Source: Alphaproteobacteria bacterium
GTDB taxonomy: Bacteria; Pseudomonadota; Alphaproteobacteria; Micropepsales; Micropepsaceae
Direction of reading: 5' to 3'
DNA length: 64,000 nucleotides
Assembly: GCA_017308475.1 (NCBI GenBank)
Contig: JAFKEU010000007.1
Span: 124,001-188,000 of the forward strand
A program made the position numbers and the translations under genes. Position 1 is the first letter of the stretch. The number at the start of each line of letters is the position of its first letter. Below, piece by piece: positions 40,520 through 49,772 of the stretch. The notes below the pieces were generated by a model. It saw only the letters and a list, made by a program, of their open reading frames with translations. It had not been told where the DNA came from and ran no database searches.

Positions 40520-41205
40520 AGCGCGATCAGCGAACCGTCGCCGGTGGCGCTCCCCACCTTCATGTCCAGCACCATGGGGTGATGGTCGGAAGGCCCCTTG
40601 TCCAGGACTTCCGAAGCCGAACAGATGATGCCGCGCGCGATGCAGCGGTCCAGGCGCAGCGCGACGATCTTGCCGGCGCGATGCGTGCGCTTGCGCGGGC
40701 CGATATCGCTGAAGCCCTGGAAACCCACCGGCCCGACCGCGTTGAAATCTCCGATGATGGCGGCAGGCCCTTCCATCTGCTCCATGATGTGGCGCAACTG
40801 GTAGCGATTAAGGAACTGGCCGTGCGACAGGTGCACATTGGCGATGGTGATATCGTGGAAATTGATGATCTGGGCCAGGCGCGGGGGCACCCGTCCGGGC
40901 AGGATGGATGCCGGTAGCCGGATAGTGGTGGAAGCGGGAAACGGATGCGGGCTCCAGCAGGCAAGGCCATAGATTCGCTGCTGCATGGGATGACGATAGA
41001 AGTAGCCGCCCACCAGCGAGGGCAGATCCATGATCTCTTCGGTGGCTTCCTGCAGCAGCAGCAGGTCGGGGCGGCAAGTGTGGACGAGCCTGGCCACATC
41101 CTCCACGCCGGCGCCCACCCGCCGCAGCAGATTCCAACTGACCACACGAAGCCTGCCGGGCATCAGGGGGTGGGGAATGGCGGGACTGGAAGATATGCTC
41201 GTCAT
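40516..41205 (-). CDS. Endonuclease/exonuclease/phosphatase family protein
   Basis: The 229-residue protein has an EEP fold. RVVSWNLLRRVG near 21 supplies the metal-binding Asn, LLLQEATEEIMD the Glu, IANVHLSHGQFLNRYQLRH the His, AIIGDFNAVGP the Asp-x-Asn pair, and SDHHPMVLDM the final Asp-His. Family members cut DNA, phosphoinositides or other phosphodiesters. The substrate is not deducible, and no signal peptide is visible. The start 41205 (MTSISSSPA) was chosen because it puts the first motif at its usual position. Divergent from the cardiolipin synthase gene. Confidence 0.86.
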   Translation of the reverse strand: MTSISSSPAIPHPLMPGRLRVVSWNLLRRVGAGVEDVARLVHTCRPDLLLLQEATEEIMDLPSLVGGYFYRHPMQQRIYGLACWSPHPFPASTTIRLPASILPGRVPPRLAQIINFHDITIANVHLSHGQFLNRYQLRHIMEQMEGPAAIIGDFNAVGPVGFQGFSDIGPRKRTHRAGKIVALRLDRCIARGIICSASEVLDKGPSDHHPMVLDMKVGSATGDGSLIAL

Positions 41206-41306
41206 GTGCTTGGGGCCGTGCCCTGCTGGTGTAAACTGCTGAGCGTCGAACGGGTTTCCTGCGCCGGCGCGGGCTCCTAACATAATAACAAATTGGTTTA
41301 CGGCAA

Positions 41307-42734
41307 ATGTTTCTGCTTTCCGCCGACCCGACCCTGATGGAAGTGTTGGGCCTTGTTCTGCACATCGCGCTGGCGGGCAGCGTGACGGTCGACGTGCTGC
41401 TGAAAAAAAGCGACGTGCGCGGGGCGCTGGGCTGGATCGCGCTGGCCTGGTTCTCGCCCATACTGGGGGCCGTGCTCTATTTCCTGTTCGGCATCAACCG
41501 GGTGACACGGCGGGCGCAAAGGCTTCGCCGCCGCGATGGCGGGCGCACCGCCGCGGCGGGCGGCGCCCTGGGAACGCCCGATGGCCCCATCGCGCTGCTG
41601 GAACGGGTCAGCGCCGAAGTGACGAACGAACCGCTGACGGGCGGCAACGCCCTGACCCCGCTTGAGGGCGGCGACGAGACCTATCCCGAGATGCTGGCGG
41701 CCATCGCCGGAGCCCGCCATTCGATTGCCCTGGCGTCCTATATTTTCCGCAGGGATGCCGCCGGGCGGCAATTTTGCGCTGCGCTGATCGATGCACGCAG
41801 GCGCGGCGTAGAGGTGCGGGTCCTGCTGGACGGGGTGGGCGCGGGCTATACCTGGTGCCCGGCCCTGTCGTTGCTCAGGCGCGGCGGCGTGCCCGCAGCC
41901 CTCTTCCTGCACAGCTGGCGGCCATGGCGCATGCCGTTCCTGAACATGCGCAACCACAGAAAGCTGCTGGTGGTGGACGGCGTGCTGGGCTTCGTCGGCG
42001 GCATCAACATCGGTTCGGAGAACCTCTCCGGGCCCACCCGGCGCCGGCCCATCCGCGACGTGCATTTCAAGGTGCGGGGCCCGGTCGTGCGCGCGCTGAT
42101 GGATACCTTCGCCCGCGACTGGTCCTTTACCACCGGCGAAGGGCTGGACGAGGATGTCTGGTGGCCCGAACTGGACAGCCATGGCGCGGTTTTCGCCCGC
42201 GGCCTGCGTTCCGGCCCGGATGCCGACCTCTACAAGCTCGAATCCATCCTGGGCGCTGCGCTGACCCTGGCGCAGAAGCGCATCCGCATCGTCACGCCCT
42301 ATTTCCTGCCCGACGCGCGGCTGCAGTTCGCCATGCAGCAGGCCAGCCTGCGCGGGGTCAAGCTGGAGATTCTGCTGCCGGCAGAAAGCGACCAGCGGCT
42401 GATGGACTGGGCGATGCGCGGACACCTGCGCTTCTTCCGCCATGTGAAGATCGACTTCTTCGCCTCGCCGCCGCCCTTCGATCATACCAAGCTGTGCACC
42501 ATCGACGGCAAATGGTGTGTGATCGGAAGCTCCAACTGGGACACGCGCAGCTTCCGGCTGAATTTCGAATTCGACCTGGAATGCATCGATGACGCCTTCG
42601 TGGCGGTGATCGACGCAATGATCGACGACAGGCTGGCCGGCGCCGCTCCCCTCATGCCCGACGCGCTGGCGGCCGAGCCGGTGTGGCTGCGCCTGCGCAA
42701 TGCCGCGGCGCGGCTGCTGATGCCGTACCTGTAA
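41307..42734 (+). CDS. Cardiolipin synthase (phospholipase D family)
   Basis: It makes cardiolipin from two phosphatidylglycerols. The 475-residue protein has two N-terminal membrane segments (about 1-30 and 38-60, including GALGWIALAWFSPILGAVLYF) and two PLD domains. The HKD motifs are NHRKLLVVDGVLGFVGGINI near 215 and HTKLCTIDGKWCVIGSSNWD near 394. ClsA is the closest pattern. The cyd genes follow behind a separate promoter. Confidence 0.92.
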   Translation: MFLLSADPTLMEVLGLVLHIALAGSVTVDVLLKKSDVRGALGWIALAWFSPILGAVLYFLFGINRVTRRAQRLRRRDGGRTAAAGGALGTPDGPIALLERVSAEVTNEPLTGGNALTPLEGGDETYPEMLAAIAGARHSIALASYIFRRDAAGRQFCAALIDARRRGVEVRVLLDGVGAGYTWCPALSLLRRGGVPAALFLHSWRPWRMPFLNMRNHRKLLVVDGVLGFVGGINIGSENLSGPTRRRPIRDVHFKVRGPVVRALMDTFARDWSFTTGEGLDEDVWWPELDSHGAVFARGLRSGPDADLYKLESILGAALTLAQKRIRIVTPYFLPDARLQFAMQQASLRGVKLEILLPAESDQRLMDWAMRGHLRFFRHVKIDFFASPPPFDHTKLCTIDGKWCVIGSSNWDTRSFRLNFEFDLECIDDAFVAVIDAMIDDRLAGAAPLMPDALAAEPVWLRLRNAAARLLMPYL

Positions 42735-42854
42735 GTTTCGCCGCCCGCCCGGATCGGGCAACCCGGCGGGATTGAAGGACGACAGGAGCAATGGCCGCGC
42801 ACCGTCGATTCGTTCGGCCCTGTCCTCGCCGGTGATGGCGGCACTGCGGCCGCC

Positions 42855-42895
42855 TTGCGCGGGATCAATGTGACAGGCGTGCGCCTGCCTAGATT
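42855..42895 (+). promoter_or_regulatory. FNR/FixK-type anaerobic promoter of the cyd operon
   Basis: TTGCGCGGGATCAA (42855-42868) fits the FNR/FixK consensus TTGM-N6-KCAA. TAGATT (42890-42895) can be the -10. The box centre (42861.5) would lie about 41 bases before a start at about 42902, the class II activator position. Induction at low oxygen is inferred. The rest of the 42735-42982 gap shows nothing else. Confidence 0.72.
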
Positions 42896-42982
42896 GCGCG
42901 GCATGAAAAGCCAGGACAAGACCGGCCTTGAGCGCCTGTGCCGGGCTGCATATGATCGCCGCGCGGCAATTGGGGGCTGTGC

Positions 42983-43129
42983 ATGTTTCCGGCGCACCTG
43001 AGGCGGGAGATCATCATCCTTCTCGCATTGAAGGCCGCTGCGCTGACCCTGCTCTATTTCCTGTTCTTCTCCCCCGCCCATCGTCCCGAAATCGTTCCCG
43101 CCGTCACCCACATCCTGGGGAGCTCCTGA
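42983..43129 (+). CDS. cydP: CydP-like small subunit of cytochrome bd oxidase
   Basis: The 48-residue protein has one membrane helix: MFPAHLRREIIILLALKAAA, then LTLLYFLFFSPAHRP. The pattern LRREI...LKxxALTLLYxLFFxPAHRP matches the small CydP proteins encoded before cydA in several proteobacteria. It ends 1 base before the cydA ATG, so it is first in the operon. Its role in the oxidase is unproven. Confidence 0.8.
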   Translation: MFPAHLRREIIILLALKAAALTLLYFLFFSPAHRPEIVPAVTHILGSS

Positions 43130-43130
43130 C

Positions 43131-44681
43131 ATGGATCTGGTCGAGCTGTCGCGCCTGCAATTCGCAGTCACCGCGCTTTATCACTTCATCTTCGTGCCCC
43201 TTACCCTGGGCCTATCTGTCCTTCTGGGCATCATGGAGACGGTGTATGTGATGACGGGGCGCCAGATCTGGCGCGACCTCACCAAATTCTGGGGTATCCT
43301 GTTCGGCATCAATTTCGCCATGGGTGTTGCCACCGGCATCACCATGGAATTCCAGTTCGGCACCAACTGGGCCTATTACTCCCAGTATGTAGGCGACGTC
43401 TTCGGCGCGCCGCTGGCCCTGGAAGGGCTGATGGCCTTCTTCCTGGAAGCCACCTTCGTGGGCCTGTTCTTCTTCGCCTGGGACCGGCTGTCGAAGGTGC
43501 AGCACCTGATCGCCACCTGGCTGCTGGCCATCGGCACCAACCTGTCGGCGCTGTGGATCCTGATCGCCAATGGCTGGATGCAGTATCCGGTGGGCGCGCG
43601 CTTCAACGCCGACACCATGCGCATGGAGGTCGCCGACTTCATGGCCGTGCTGTTCAATCCGGTCGCCCAGGCCAAGTTCGTCCATACCGTAAGCGCCGGC
43701 TACGTCACCGGTTCCATTTTCGTGCTGGCCATCAGCGCCTGGTATCTCTTGAAGGGCCGCCATGTGGAGTTCGCCAAGCGGTCGATGACGGTGGCGGCCA
43801 GCTTCGGCCTGGCCAGCGCGCTTTCGGTCGTGGTGCTGGGCGACGAGTCGGGTTACACGGCGGGCGAAAACCAGAAGATGAAGATCGCCGCGATCGAGGC
43901 GATGTGGCAGACCGAGCCGGCGCCCGCCTCCTTCACGCTTTTCGGCCTGCCCGACCTTGCCACCCACACCACCGAATATGAAATCAAGGTGCCCTGGATG
44001 CTGGGGCTGGTCGCCACCCGCAGCACCGACCGCCCGGTGCCCGGCATCGGCGAACTGGTGGGGCAAGCCAACGCGCGCATCCGCGACGGGCTGATCGCCT
44101 ATCGCGCGCTGGCCGCGATCAAGCGTGACCCGCACGATCCGGCGCTGCGCAGCACGCTGCAGGCCCATGTGGACAATCTGGGCTATGCCCTGCTGCTCAA
44201 GCGGCTGCGCCCGGACATCGAGAACGCCACGCCCGACCAGATCGAGGCCGCCGCGAACAGCACCATCCCCGACGTGCCGGTACTGTTCTGGAGCTTCCGG
44301 GTGATGGTGGGGCTGGGCTTCTTCTTCATTGCCCTGTTCGCCGTCAGCTTCTGGCTGTCCGCCCGGCGCAGGCTGGACCAGTACCGCCCCTATCTGTGGG
44401 TGGCGTTCCTCAGCCTGCCTTTGCCCTGGATCGCCGCCGAACTGGGCTGGATCGTGGCCGAATATGGCCGCCAGCCCTGGGTGATCGTCGGCGTGCTGCC
44501 GACCGCGCTGGGCGTATCGTCCACCACCGTGGGCAATGTCACCTTCAGCCTTCTGGGCTTTGCCCTGTTCTATTCGGCCCTTCTGGTGGTCGACCTGTAT
44601 CTCTTGCGCAAGTACATCCGGCTTGGTCCCGAGGAGGCGCTGTCGCCGCCCCCGCGCATGGCCGAAGTGGCAGCGGAGTGA
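43131..44681 (+). CDS. cydA: Cytochrome bd ubiquinol oxidase subunit I
   Basis: CydA carries hemes b558, b595 and d and the quinol site; the enzyme reduces oxygen at very low concentrations. The 516-residue sequence has nine to ten helices. Heme ligands are His in TALYHFIFVPLTLG (near 20) and His in AKFVHTVSAGYV (near 187). GYTAGENQKMKIAAIEAMW starts the Q-loop, which is long (about residues 240-380), as in the E. coli bd-I enzyme. It is followed by cydB and cydX, preceded by cydP and a FixK box. Confidence 0.97.
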   Translation: MDLVELSRLQFAVTALYHFIFVPLTLGLSVLLGIMETVYVMTGRQIWRDLTKFWGILFGINFAMGVATGITMEFQFGTNWAYYSQYVGDVFGAPLALEGLMAFFLEATFVGLFFFAWDRLSKVQHLIATWLLAIGTNLSALWILIANGWMQYPVGARFNADTMRMEVADFMAVLFNPVAQAKFVHTVSAGYVTGSIFVLAISAWYLLKGRHVEFAKRSMTVAASFGLASALSVVVLGDESGYTAGENQKMKIAAIEAMWQTEPAPASFTLFGLPDLATHTTEYEIKVPWMLGLVATRSTDRPVPGIGELVGQANARIRDGLIAYRALAAIKRDPHDPALRSTLQAHVDNLGYALLLKRLRPDIENATPDQIEAAANSTIPDVPVLFWSFRVMVGLGFFFIALFAVSFWLSARRRLDQYRPYLWVAFLSLPLPWIAAELGWIVAEYGRQPWVIVGVLPTALGVSSTTVGNVTFSLLGFALFYSALLVVDLYLLRKYIRLGPEEALSPPPRMAEVAAE

Positions 44682-44687
44682 CACGCC

Positions 44688-45803
44688 ATGGATTATGAAA
44701 CGCTTCGCCTGATCTGGTGGGCACTGCTTGGCATCCTGCTCATCGGCTTCGCCGTGATGGACGGTTTCGACCTGGGCACCGCGGCGCTTCTGCCTTTCGT
44801 CGCGCGCACCGACGAGGAGCGCCGCATCGCCATCAACACGGTGGGGCCGGTGTGGGAAGGCAACCAGGTCTGGTTCATCCTGGGCGGCGGCGCCATCTTT
44901 GCCGCCTGGCCGACGCTTTATGCCGCCAGCTTCTCGGGCTTCTACCTGGCGATGTTCCTGGTCCTGGCGACGCTGATCCTGCGTCCCGCCGCCTTCAAGT
45001 TTCGCAGCAAGATGGACCAGCCGGCCTGGCGCAGCACCTGGGACTGGGCGCTGTTTCTGGGCGGCGTGGTGCCGTCGCTTGTGTTCGGCGTGGCCTTCGG
45101 CAACCTCTTCCTGGGCGTGCCCTTCGGCTTCGACGGCGACCTGCGCTTTCATTCCGACATTACCCTGTGGTCGCTGCTCAATCCCTTTGCGCTGCTGGTG
45201 GGCCTGACCAGCCTGGCGATGATCGTGCTGCACGGTGCGGCCTGGCTGAACCTGAAGACCGACAGCACCGTGCAGGCGCGCGCGCGCAAGATCATGCCGG
45301 CCGCGTCGCTTGCCTTCCTGCTGCTTTTCTCGGTGGCCGGGCTGTGGCTGCTGCGCATTGACGGCTACACCATCGTCAGCGGCGCGGCGCATGACGGTCC
45401 GTCCAATCCCCTGCTCAAGCAGGTCGTGCGCGAGCCGGGCGCCTGGCTTTCGGGCACCGGCCCCTGGGTCGCAGCGGCCCTGGCGATCCTGGCGGCGGCC
45501 GCCGCCCCGGTGCTGCGCGAGCGGCCGCTGGCCGCCTTCCTTTCCAGCGCGCTTGTGCCGACCGGCACCATCGCCGCGGCGGGGCTCGCGCTGTTTCCCT
45601 TCCTGATGCCGTCTTCGTCCATCCCCGCGGCCAGTCTGACGGTATGGGACGCTTCATCCAGCAAGCTGACCCTGGCGATCATGCTTGGCGCGGTGGCGCT
45701 GATCCTGCCTTTTGTCCTGGCCTACATTGCTTTCGTCTACCGGGTGATGCGCGGCCCCGTACGGGCCGAGGACATCCGCGACAACTCCAAGTCCGCCTAT
45801 TAG
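44688..45803 (+). CDS. cydB: Cytochrome bd ubiquinol oxidase subunit II
   Basis: The 371-residue membrane protein has about nine helices. IWWALLGILLIGFAVMDGFD near the start, LGTAALLPFVARTDEERRIA and VWEGNQVWFILGGGAIFAAW are CydB hallmarks. It pairs with CydA to make the oxidase core and holds no heme in E. coli-type enzymes. It lies 6 bp after cydA. Confidence 0.97.
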   Translation: MDYETLRLIWWALLGILLIGFAVMDGFDLGTAALLPFVARTDEERRIAINTVGPVWEGNQVWFILGGGAIFAAWPTLYAASFSGFYLAMFLVLATLILRPAAFKFRSKMDQPAWRSTWDWALFLGGVVPSLVFGVAFGNLFLGVPFGFDGDLRFHSDITLWSLLNPFALLVGLTSLAMIVLHGAAWLNLKTDSTVQARARKIMPAASLAFLLLFSVAGLWLLRIDGYTIVSGAAHDGPSNPLLKQVVREPGAWLSGTGPWVAAALAILAAAAAPVLRERPLAAFLSSALVPTGTIAAAGLALFPFLMPSSSIPAASLTVWDASSSKLTLAIMLGAVALILPFVLAYIAFVYRVMRGPVRAEDIRDNSKSAY

Positions 45804-45812
45804 GAGGCGCCG

Positions 45813-45911
45813 ATGTGGTATTTTTCCTGGGTTCTGGGGCTGGGCTTCGCGGTGACGCTTGCCGTGCTCAACGCGATCTGGCTGGAAGTCCGCGCGGACC
45901 AGAACAATTGA
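45813..45911 (+). CDS. cydX: Cytochrome bd oxidase small subunit CydX
   Basis: The 32-residue single-helix protein MWYFSWVLGLGFAVTLAVLN continues AIWLEVRADQNN. The start MWYFSW.LG and the Trp-Leu-Glu end are typical of CydX, needed for stable oxidase in E. coli. It starts 9 bases after cydB behind TAGGAGG. This makes a four-gene cydP-A-B-X set with both small subunits. Confidence 0.9.
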   Translation: MWYFSWVLGLGFAVTLAVLNAIWLEVRADQNN

Positions 45912-45918
45912 GGGTGCG

Positions 45919-46122
45919 TCAGGCGCCCTTGCAGGCGTCCTGCCCGCGCGCACCGGCCTGCCGCTCTGAGGCTGCGATCAGGGCGACGACCCGCCGCCAG
46001 CGTTCCACGCCCGCCTGGTTGCCGATCCACGCCTGGTGAACGACGAAAGTCTGCGCCATCTTTTCGGCATGTGATCCGAAAACCTGCACCAGGGAACTCG
46101 CCAAGTGGGGTTCGCCGGCCAT
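45919..46122 (-). CDS. Small hypothetical protein (pair member 2)
   Basis: The 67-residue protein MAGEPHLASSLVQVFGSHAE, then KMAQTFVVHQAWIGNQAGVE, has a helical character and no signal or membrane segment. It lies 4 bp behind the upstream small gene on the same strand. It has good GC3 codon bias and so is probably real, but I recognise no family. It converges on cydX with only 7 bp between them. Confidence 0.5.
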   Translation of the reverse strand: MAGEPHLASSLVQVFGSHAEKMAQTFVVHQAWIGNQAGVERWRRVVALIAASERQAGARGQDACKGA

Positions 46123-46126
46123 CCGC

Positions 46127-46336
46127 TCAGCTTGCTTTCCGCGGCGCCAGCGCGGCGGCGGCGGCGGTTTCCACGCGGCGCACGGTGTCGGCAACGGCGC
46201 CCCAGAATTCGGCGCCTTCGGCATCGCCATCCTCGACATGGGCGGCCACCACCACGTCCATCTTGTCTGCCGCACCCTCGCCCAGGGTGTCGATCATTTT
46301 GCAGGCCAGAGCCATGAGTTCGTGTTTCGCAAGCAT
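46127..46336 (-). CDS. Small hypothetical protein (pair member 1)
   Basis: The 69-residue acidic protein MLAKHELMALACKMIDTLGE, then a DxVVAAHVEDGDAEGAEFWG region, then an Ala-rich helix ending APRKAS. There is no signal or membrane span. It forms a two-gene unit with the next small gene. The function is unknown, and a link with the cyd genes is only positional. Confidence 0.5.
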   Translation of the reverse strand: MLAKHELMALACKMIDTLGEGAADKMDVVVAAHVEDGDAEGAEFWGAVADTVRRVETAAAAALAPRKAS

Positions 46337-46480
46337 GCCCCCTTGTGCCTTGCGGGGCGCTTCAGGGCCTTGATCCCCCGCAAGCCGGGGCTAGGGAATA
46401 ATACGTAAGGGTCAGGGCAAGATGCGGAACCGCCACAGGATCACATATCCACCCCGCGCAACGCTCCGGCAACGGTGTCA

Positions 46481-47248
46481 TCAGACGTGCTGCCCGCCAT
46501 TGATCATCAGCTCGGCCCCCGTGACATAGCTGGATTGATCCGTACAAAGATAATATATCGCCTTGGCGACTTCCGCCGGCGTGCCCAGGCGGCGCAGCGG
46601 TATCTGCTCCACGATCTTGTCGGTGCCCGGCGACAGGATCGCCGTGTCGATCTCGCCGGGGGCTATGGCGTTGACCCGCACGTTCCACGGGCCGAAATCG
46701 GCGGCCATCTCGCGCGTCAGGGCCGCCAGCGCCGCCTTGGAGGTGGAATAGGCCGCGCCCGCGAAGGGATGCACGCGGCTGCCGGCGATGGAGGTGACAT
46801 TGACGATGGCGCCTTGCGCGGCCGCCAGTTCGGGCTTCAGGCCCTGGGCCAGCCAGATGGTGGAAAAGAAATTGACCTCGAACACCTGGCGCCACAGCGC
46901 CATGGAGCTTTCCAGCGCGCCCAGCCTGGTGCCGCCCTCACCCTTTGGCGAGATCGCCGCGTTGTTGACCAGCGCGTGCAGCTTGCCATCCGTCATCCGC
47001 TCGCGCATCTCGGCCACTGCCCGCAGCGTGTCGTCCGGATCGGCCAGATCGACCTGGATATGGTCTTCGGGACCTGCGGCCCAGGGGCAATCCTCGGGGA
47101 AGGCATGGCGCGAGCAGGTGATGACCCGCCAGCCGGCGCTGGAAAAGCGCTTCACCGTGGCATGGCCGATGCCGCGGCTGGCGCCGGTCAGAATCAAGGT
47201 GCGTCTTTCTTCGCCCAAGGCGGTCTGGTGCGTGGTGTTTCCTGGCAT
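46481..47248 (-). CDS. SDR-family oxidoreductase
   Basis: The 255-residue classical SDR has LILTGASRGIGHATVKRF near 18, the acid at the end of beta-2 replaced by TCSRHA (typical for NADP use), ALVNNAAISPKG, TSIAGSRVHPFAGAAYSTSK with Ser/Tyr/Lys, and APGEIDTAIL. The substrate is unknown. It is monocistronic; its nearest neighbour, the CDF gene, ends 58 bp away on the same strand. Confidence 0.88.
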   Translation of the reverse strand: MPGNTTHQTALGEERRTLILTGASRGIGHATVKRFSSAGWRVITCSRHAFPEDCPWAAGPEDHIQVDLADPDDTLRAVAEMRERMTDGKLHALVNNAAISPKGEGGTRLGALESSMALWRQVFEVNFFSTIWLAQGLKPELAAAQGAIVNVTSIAGSRVHPFAGAAYSTSKAALAALTREMAADFGPWNVRVNAIAPGEIDTAILSPGTDKIVEQIPLRRLGTPAEVAKAIYYLCTDQSSYVTGAELMINGGQHV

Positions 47249-47305
47249 GGCGCCAGCCTAGCATCCGGCCATTGTCCTGTCGCGGTGCCGGCCCGCGGCG
47301 GGGCG

Positions 47306-48217
47306 CTATTCCCGCAATGCCGCCGGCGGCTGTTCCAACCCTTCCGGATCCTGGTGAATGATCACCTCGGCGCCGGGATAGGCCGCCAGCAGGTCCTGCT
47401 CCACCGCATCGCTGATGCTGTGCGCCTGCGCCAGGCTCATGGCCGGGTCCATCTCGATATGCACTTGGATGAAGGTGGAAAGCCCGGCCTCGCGGGTCCT
47501 AAGGTCGTGCAGGCTGCGCACCGCGCCGTGGCCCAGCACGATCCGGCGGATTTTCGCCCGCTCGGCATCGGGCAGTTCATGGTCCATCAGCTGGTCGAAG
47601 CTCGCGTGGGTCACGCCCCAGGCACCCCACAACATGATGCCGGCAACGCCCAGTGCGATGATCGGATCGGCCAGCGTCCAGCCCGCCCAGGCGGCAAGCA
47701 CGATCGCCACCACCACGCCCAGATTGCTCGCAAGGTCGCTGGCGTAATGGGTGTGGTCCGATTGCACCGCCAGGCTTCCCGTCCGGTTCACCACATGGCG
47801 CTGATAGAGAACCAGCAGGATGGTGATCGCGATCGAGAGGAACATCACGACCAGGGCCGCGACGGAGTTCTCGATCGGTTCGGGCTCGGCGATACGGCCC
47901 GCCGCCTGGATCACCAGGAACAGGGCCGACGCGGCAATGAAGGCGCCCTGGGCCAGGCCCGCCAGCGGCTCGGCCTTGCCGTGGCCGAAGCGGTGCTCGG
48001 CATCGGCGGGGGTCAGTGCCTGGCGAATGGCGAACAGGTTCAGGCTGGAGGTGAAAAGATCGAGTGCCGAATCGGCAAGGCTGGCCAGCATCGCCACCGA
48101 ATGGGAGGCGAAATAGGCCACCGTCTTGATCGCCACCAGCAGGACAGCGACCGAAACCGAGGCGATGGCGGCGCGCCGCATCAGAAGGCGGGCGCGCAGC
48201 ATATGGGGTGCATCCAT
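47306..48217 (-). CDS. Cation diffusion facilitator (CDF) efflux transporter
   Basis: The 303-residue protein has six membrane helices. Metal site A residues are in SLADSALDLFTSSLN (D-x-x-x-D, near 45) and SDHTHYASDLASN (H-x-x-x-D, near 152). The C-terminal ferredoxin-like domain contains HDLRTREAGLSTFIQVHIEM. This FieF-type pattern suggests Zn(II)/Fe(II) export. It follows the pdxH stop at once (TGAGCATG), so the two may be co-transcribed, although no functional link is known. Confidence 0.9.
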   Translation of the reverse strand: MDAPHMLRARLLMRRAAIASVSVAVLLVAIKTVAYFASHSVAMLASLADSALDLFTSSLNLFAIRQALTPADAEHRFGHGKAEPLAGLAQGAFIAASALFLVIQAAGRIAEPEPIENSVAALVVMFLSIAITILLVLYQRHVVNRTGSLAVQSDHTHYASDLASNLGVVVAIVLAAWAGWTLADPIIALGVAGIMLWGAWGVTHASFDQLMDHELPDAERAKIRRIVLGHGAVRSLHDLRTREAGLSTFIQVHIEMDPAMSLAQAHSISDAVEQDLLAAYPGAEVIIHQDPEGLEQPPAALRE

Positions 48218-48219
48218 GC

Positions 48220-48867
48220 TCACGGAAACAGCCTCTGGCTCGACCAGGGCGATGATGCGTCGGCGCGGACATAGACCAGCCGGTCGTGCAGGCGAAAGGG
48301 CCGGTCGCGCCAGAATTCGATGGTGAGCGGGGTGACGCGCCATCCGGTCCAGTATGCGGGACGCGGCACGGTCCCCAGCCCGAATTTCAGCGCATGCTGG
48401 GCGATGGACTTCTCGAATGCCCAGCGCCCTTCCATCGGCCGCGACTGGGGACTGGCCCAGGCGCCGATCTGGCTGTCCCTTGGACGGGTGGCGAAATAGG
48501 CATCGGCTTCCGCGTCACTGACCGGGGTGACGGGACCCTTGACGCGCACCGCCCGGCGCAATGTCTTCCAGTGGAACCCAAGCGCGGCATGCGGATTGAC
48601 CGCCAGCTCGCCGCCTTTGGTGCTTTCGGCGTTGGAATAGAAGATGAAGCCAGTCGCATCCACGCCCTTCAGCAGCACCATGCGGACATTGGGAACCCCG
48701 TCCGCATCGGCCGTTGCCAGCGCCATCGCATTGGGATCGTTGGGCTCGGACTTTTCCGCTTCCGCCATCCATTCGGCGAACAGGGCGATCGGATCAGGCC
48801 CGGCCGCGATGCCGCCGTCATCCAGCGGGCCGCCCATCTCCATGTTGTCATCCATCTCAGATACCAT
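48220..48867 (-). CDS. pdxH: Pyridoxamine 5'-phosphate oxidase
   Basis: PdxH makes PLP from PNP or PMP using FMN. The 215-residue length is typical; the motifs are [20 protein letters not shown] near 61, [17 protein letters not shown] near 92, [14 protein letters not shown] and the end [17 protein letters not shown]. The start at 48867 has further Met codons at +5 and +9; the family match begins at about residue 28. It precedes the CDF gene. Confidence 0.94.
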   Translation of the reverse strand: MVSEMDDNMEMGGPLDDGGIAAGPDPIALFAEWMAEAEKSEPNDPNAMALATADADGVPNVRMVLLKGVDATGFIFYSNAESTKGGELAVNPHAALGFHWKTLRRAVRVKGPVTPVSDAEADAYFATRPRDSQIGAWASPQSRPMEGRWAFEKSIAQHALKFGLGTVPRPAYWTGWRVTPLTIEFWRDRPFRLHDRLVYVRADASSPWSSQRLFP

Positions 48868-49032
48868 CGTCGCCCGGTCGCCTGCCGCGTTTCGCCGCGG
48901 CGCGGGGTTGTGAATAAACTCAAATCACCGGCGGGCGAAGCCTACAGAAAAGCGTCCGGCCGGGGCAACGGGCGGCCGTCATGCGCGGCTCACAGGCTTG
49001 GCGCAGCCGCGCCGATGGGGCTAACGTGGCAT

Positions 49033-49683
49033 ATGGCTCCGGTACCGCATCGTCCAACCCGCCTTCGCCCGGCCTTTTGCGCCATGGCGTTCTGCCTGGT
49101 CCTGTCGTCAGGCGGCTGTGCCAGCGCGCAATCGGGCCAGCAGCTTGCTTCGGTTTTCAACACGGGCCTGGCCGCCTATGACGCGGGCGACTATCCGAAG
49201 GCCTTCAAGATCTGGTCTTCGATCCAGGATGAAGACCTGGCAGCGATGCGCAATGTGGCGATGATGCTGCGCAAGGGCCAGGGCACCGCCAGGGATCCCA
49301 AAAAGGCCGAAGAGGTCTATGAAGTGGCCGCCGAAGCCGGGCTTCCCACCGCCCAGGCGGACCTGGCCGACATGCTGCTGAAGGGCGAGGCCGGAAAGCC
49401 CGACCCCAAGCGTGCCCTGCCCCTGCTGGAGGCTGCTGCCGCCGCCAACCATCCCGTCGCCCAGTATCAGCTGGCCCAGATGTTCGAGACCGGCCAGGAC
49501 GGCCTGGTGCCCAAGGACCTGACCGTGGCGCGCCGGCTCTATGCCGCCGCCGCCGGGCACGGCATGAAGGAGGCGGGCCAGCGGCTTGATGCGCTGGGCG
49601 GCCCCCTTCCCGAACCACCCAAGGGCACAGCGGGCACCCCGTCCGCTTCCACTGCCACACTCAGACCCTCAACCGGGCCCTAA
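49033..49683 (+). CDS. SEL1-like tetratricopeptide repeat protein, exported
   Basis: The protein of about 216 residues has a signal sequence ending SSGGCASAQS (a possible but non-canonical lipobox). About four SEL1 repeats follow: AAYDAGDYPKAFKIWSSIQD, AMRNVAMMLRKGQGTARDPK, AQADLADMLLKGEAGKPDPK and AQYQLAQMFETGQDGLVPKD. Such proteins scaffold envelope complexes. The Ser/Thr/Pro-rich tail is disordered. Starts at 49015 or 49033 are both possible. Confidence 0.8.
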   Translation: MAPVPHRPTRLRPAFCAMAFCLVLSSGGCASAQSGQQLASVFNTGLAAYDAGDYPKAFKIWSSIQDEDLAAMRNVAMMLRKGQGTARDPKKAEEVYEVAAEAGLPTAQADLADMLLKGEAGKPDPKRALPLLEAAAAANHPVAQYQLAQMFETGQDGLVPKDLTVARRLYAAAAGHGMKEAGQRLDALGGPLPEPPKGTAGTPSASTATLRPSTGP

Positions 49684-49772
49684 CGTCGCGGTGGCGCCGC
49701 GCAAAACCCTCCCTATATTGGGGTGAAGGCCGGAATCGCCCCCAAAAGGCCGCGGCCGGTCATGGAGAAAGA

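Noticed and set aside
43212..45392. 726-residue open frame on the minus strand
   Set aside because: Complement of cydA and cydB.
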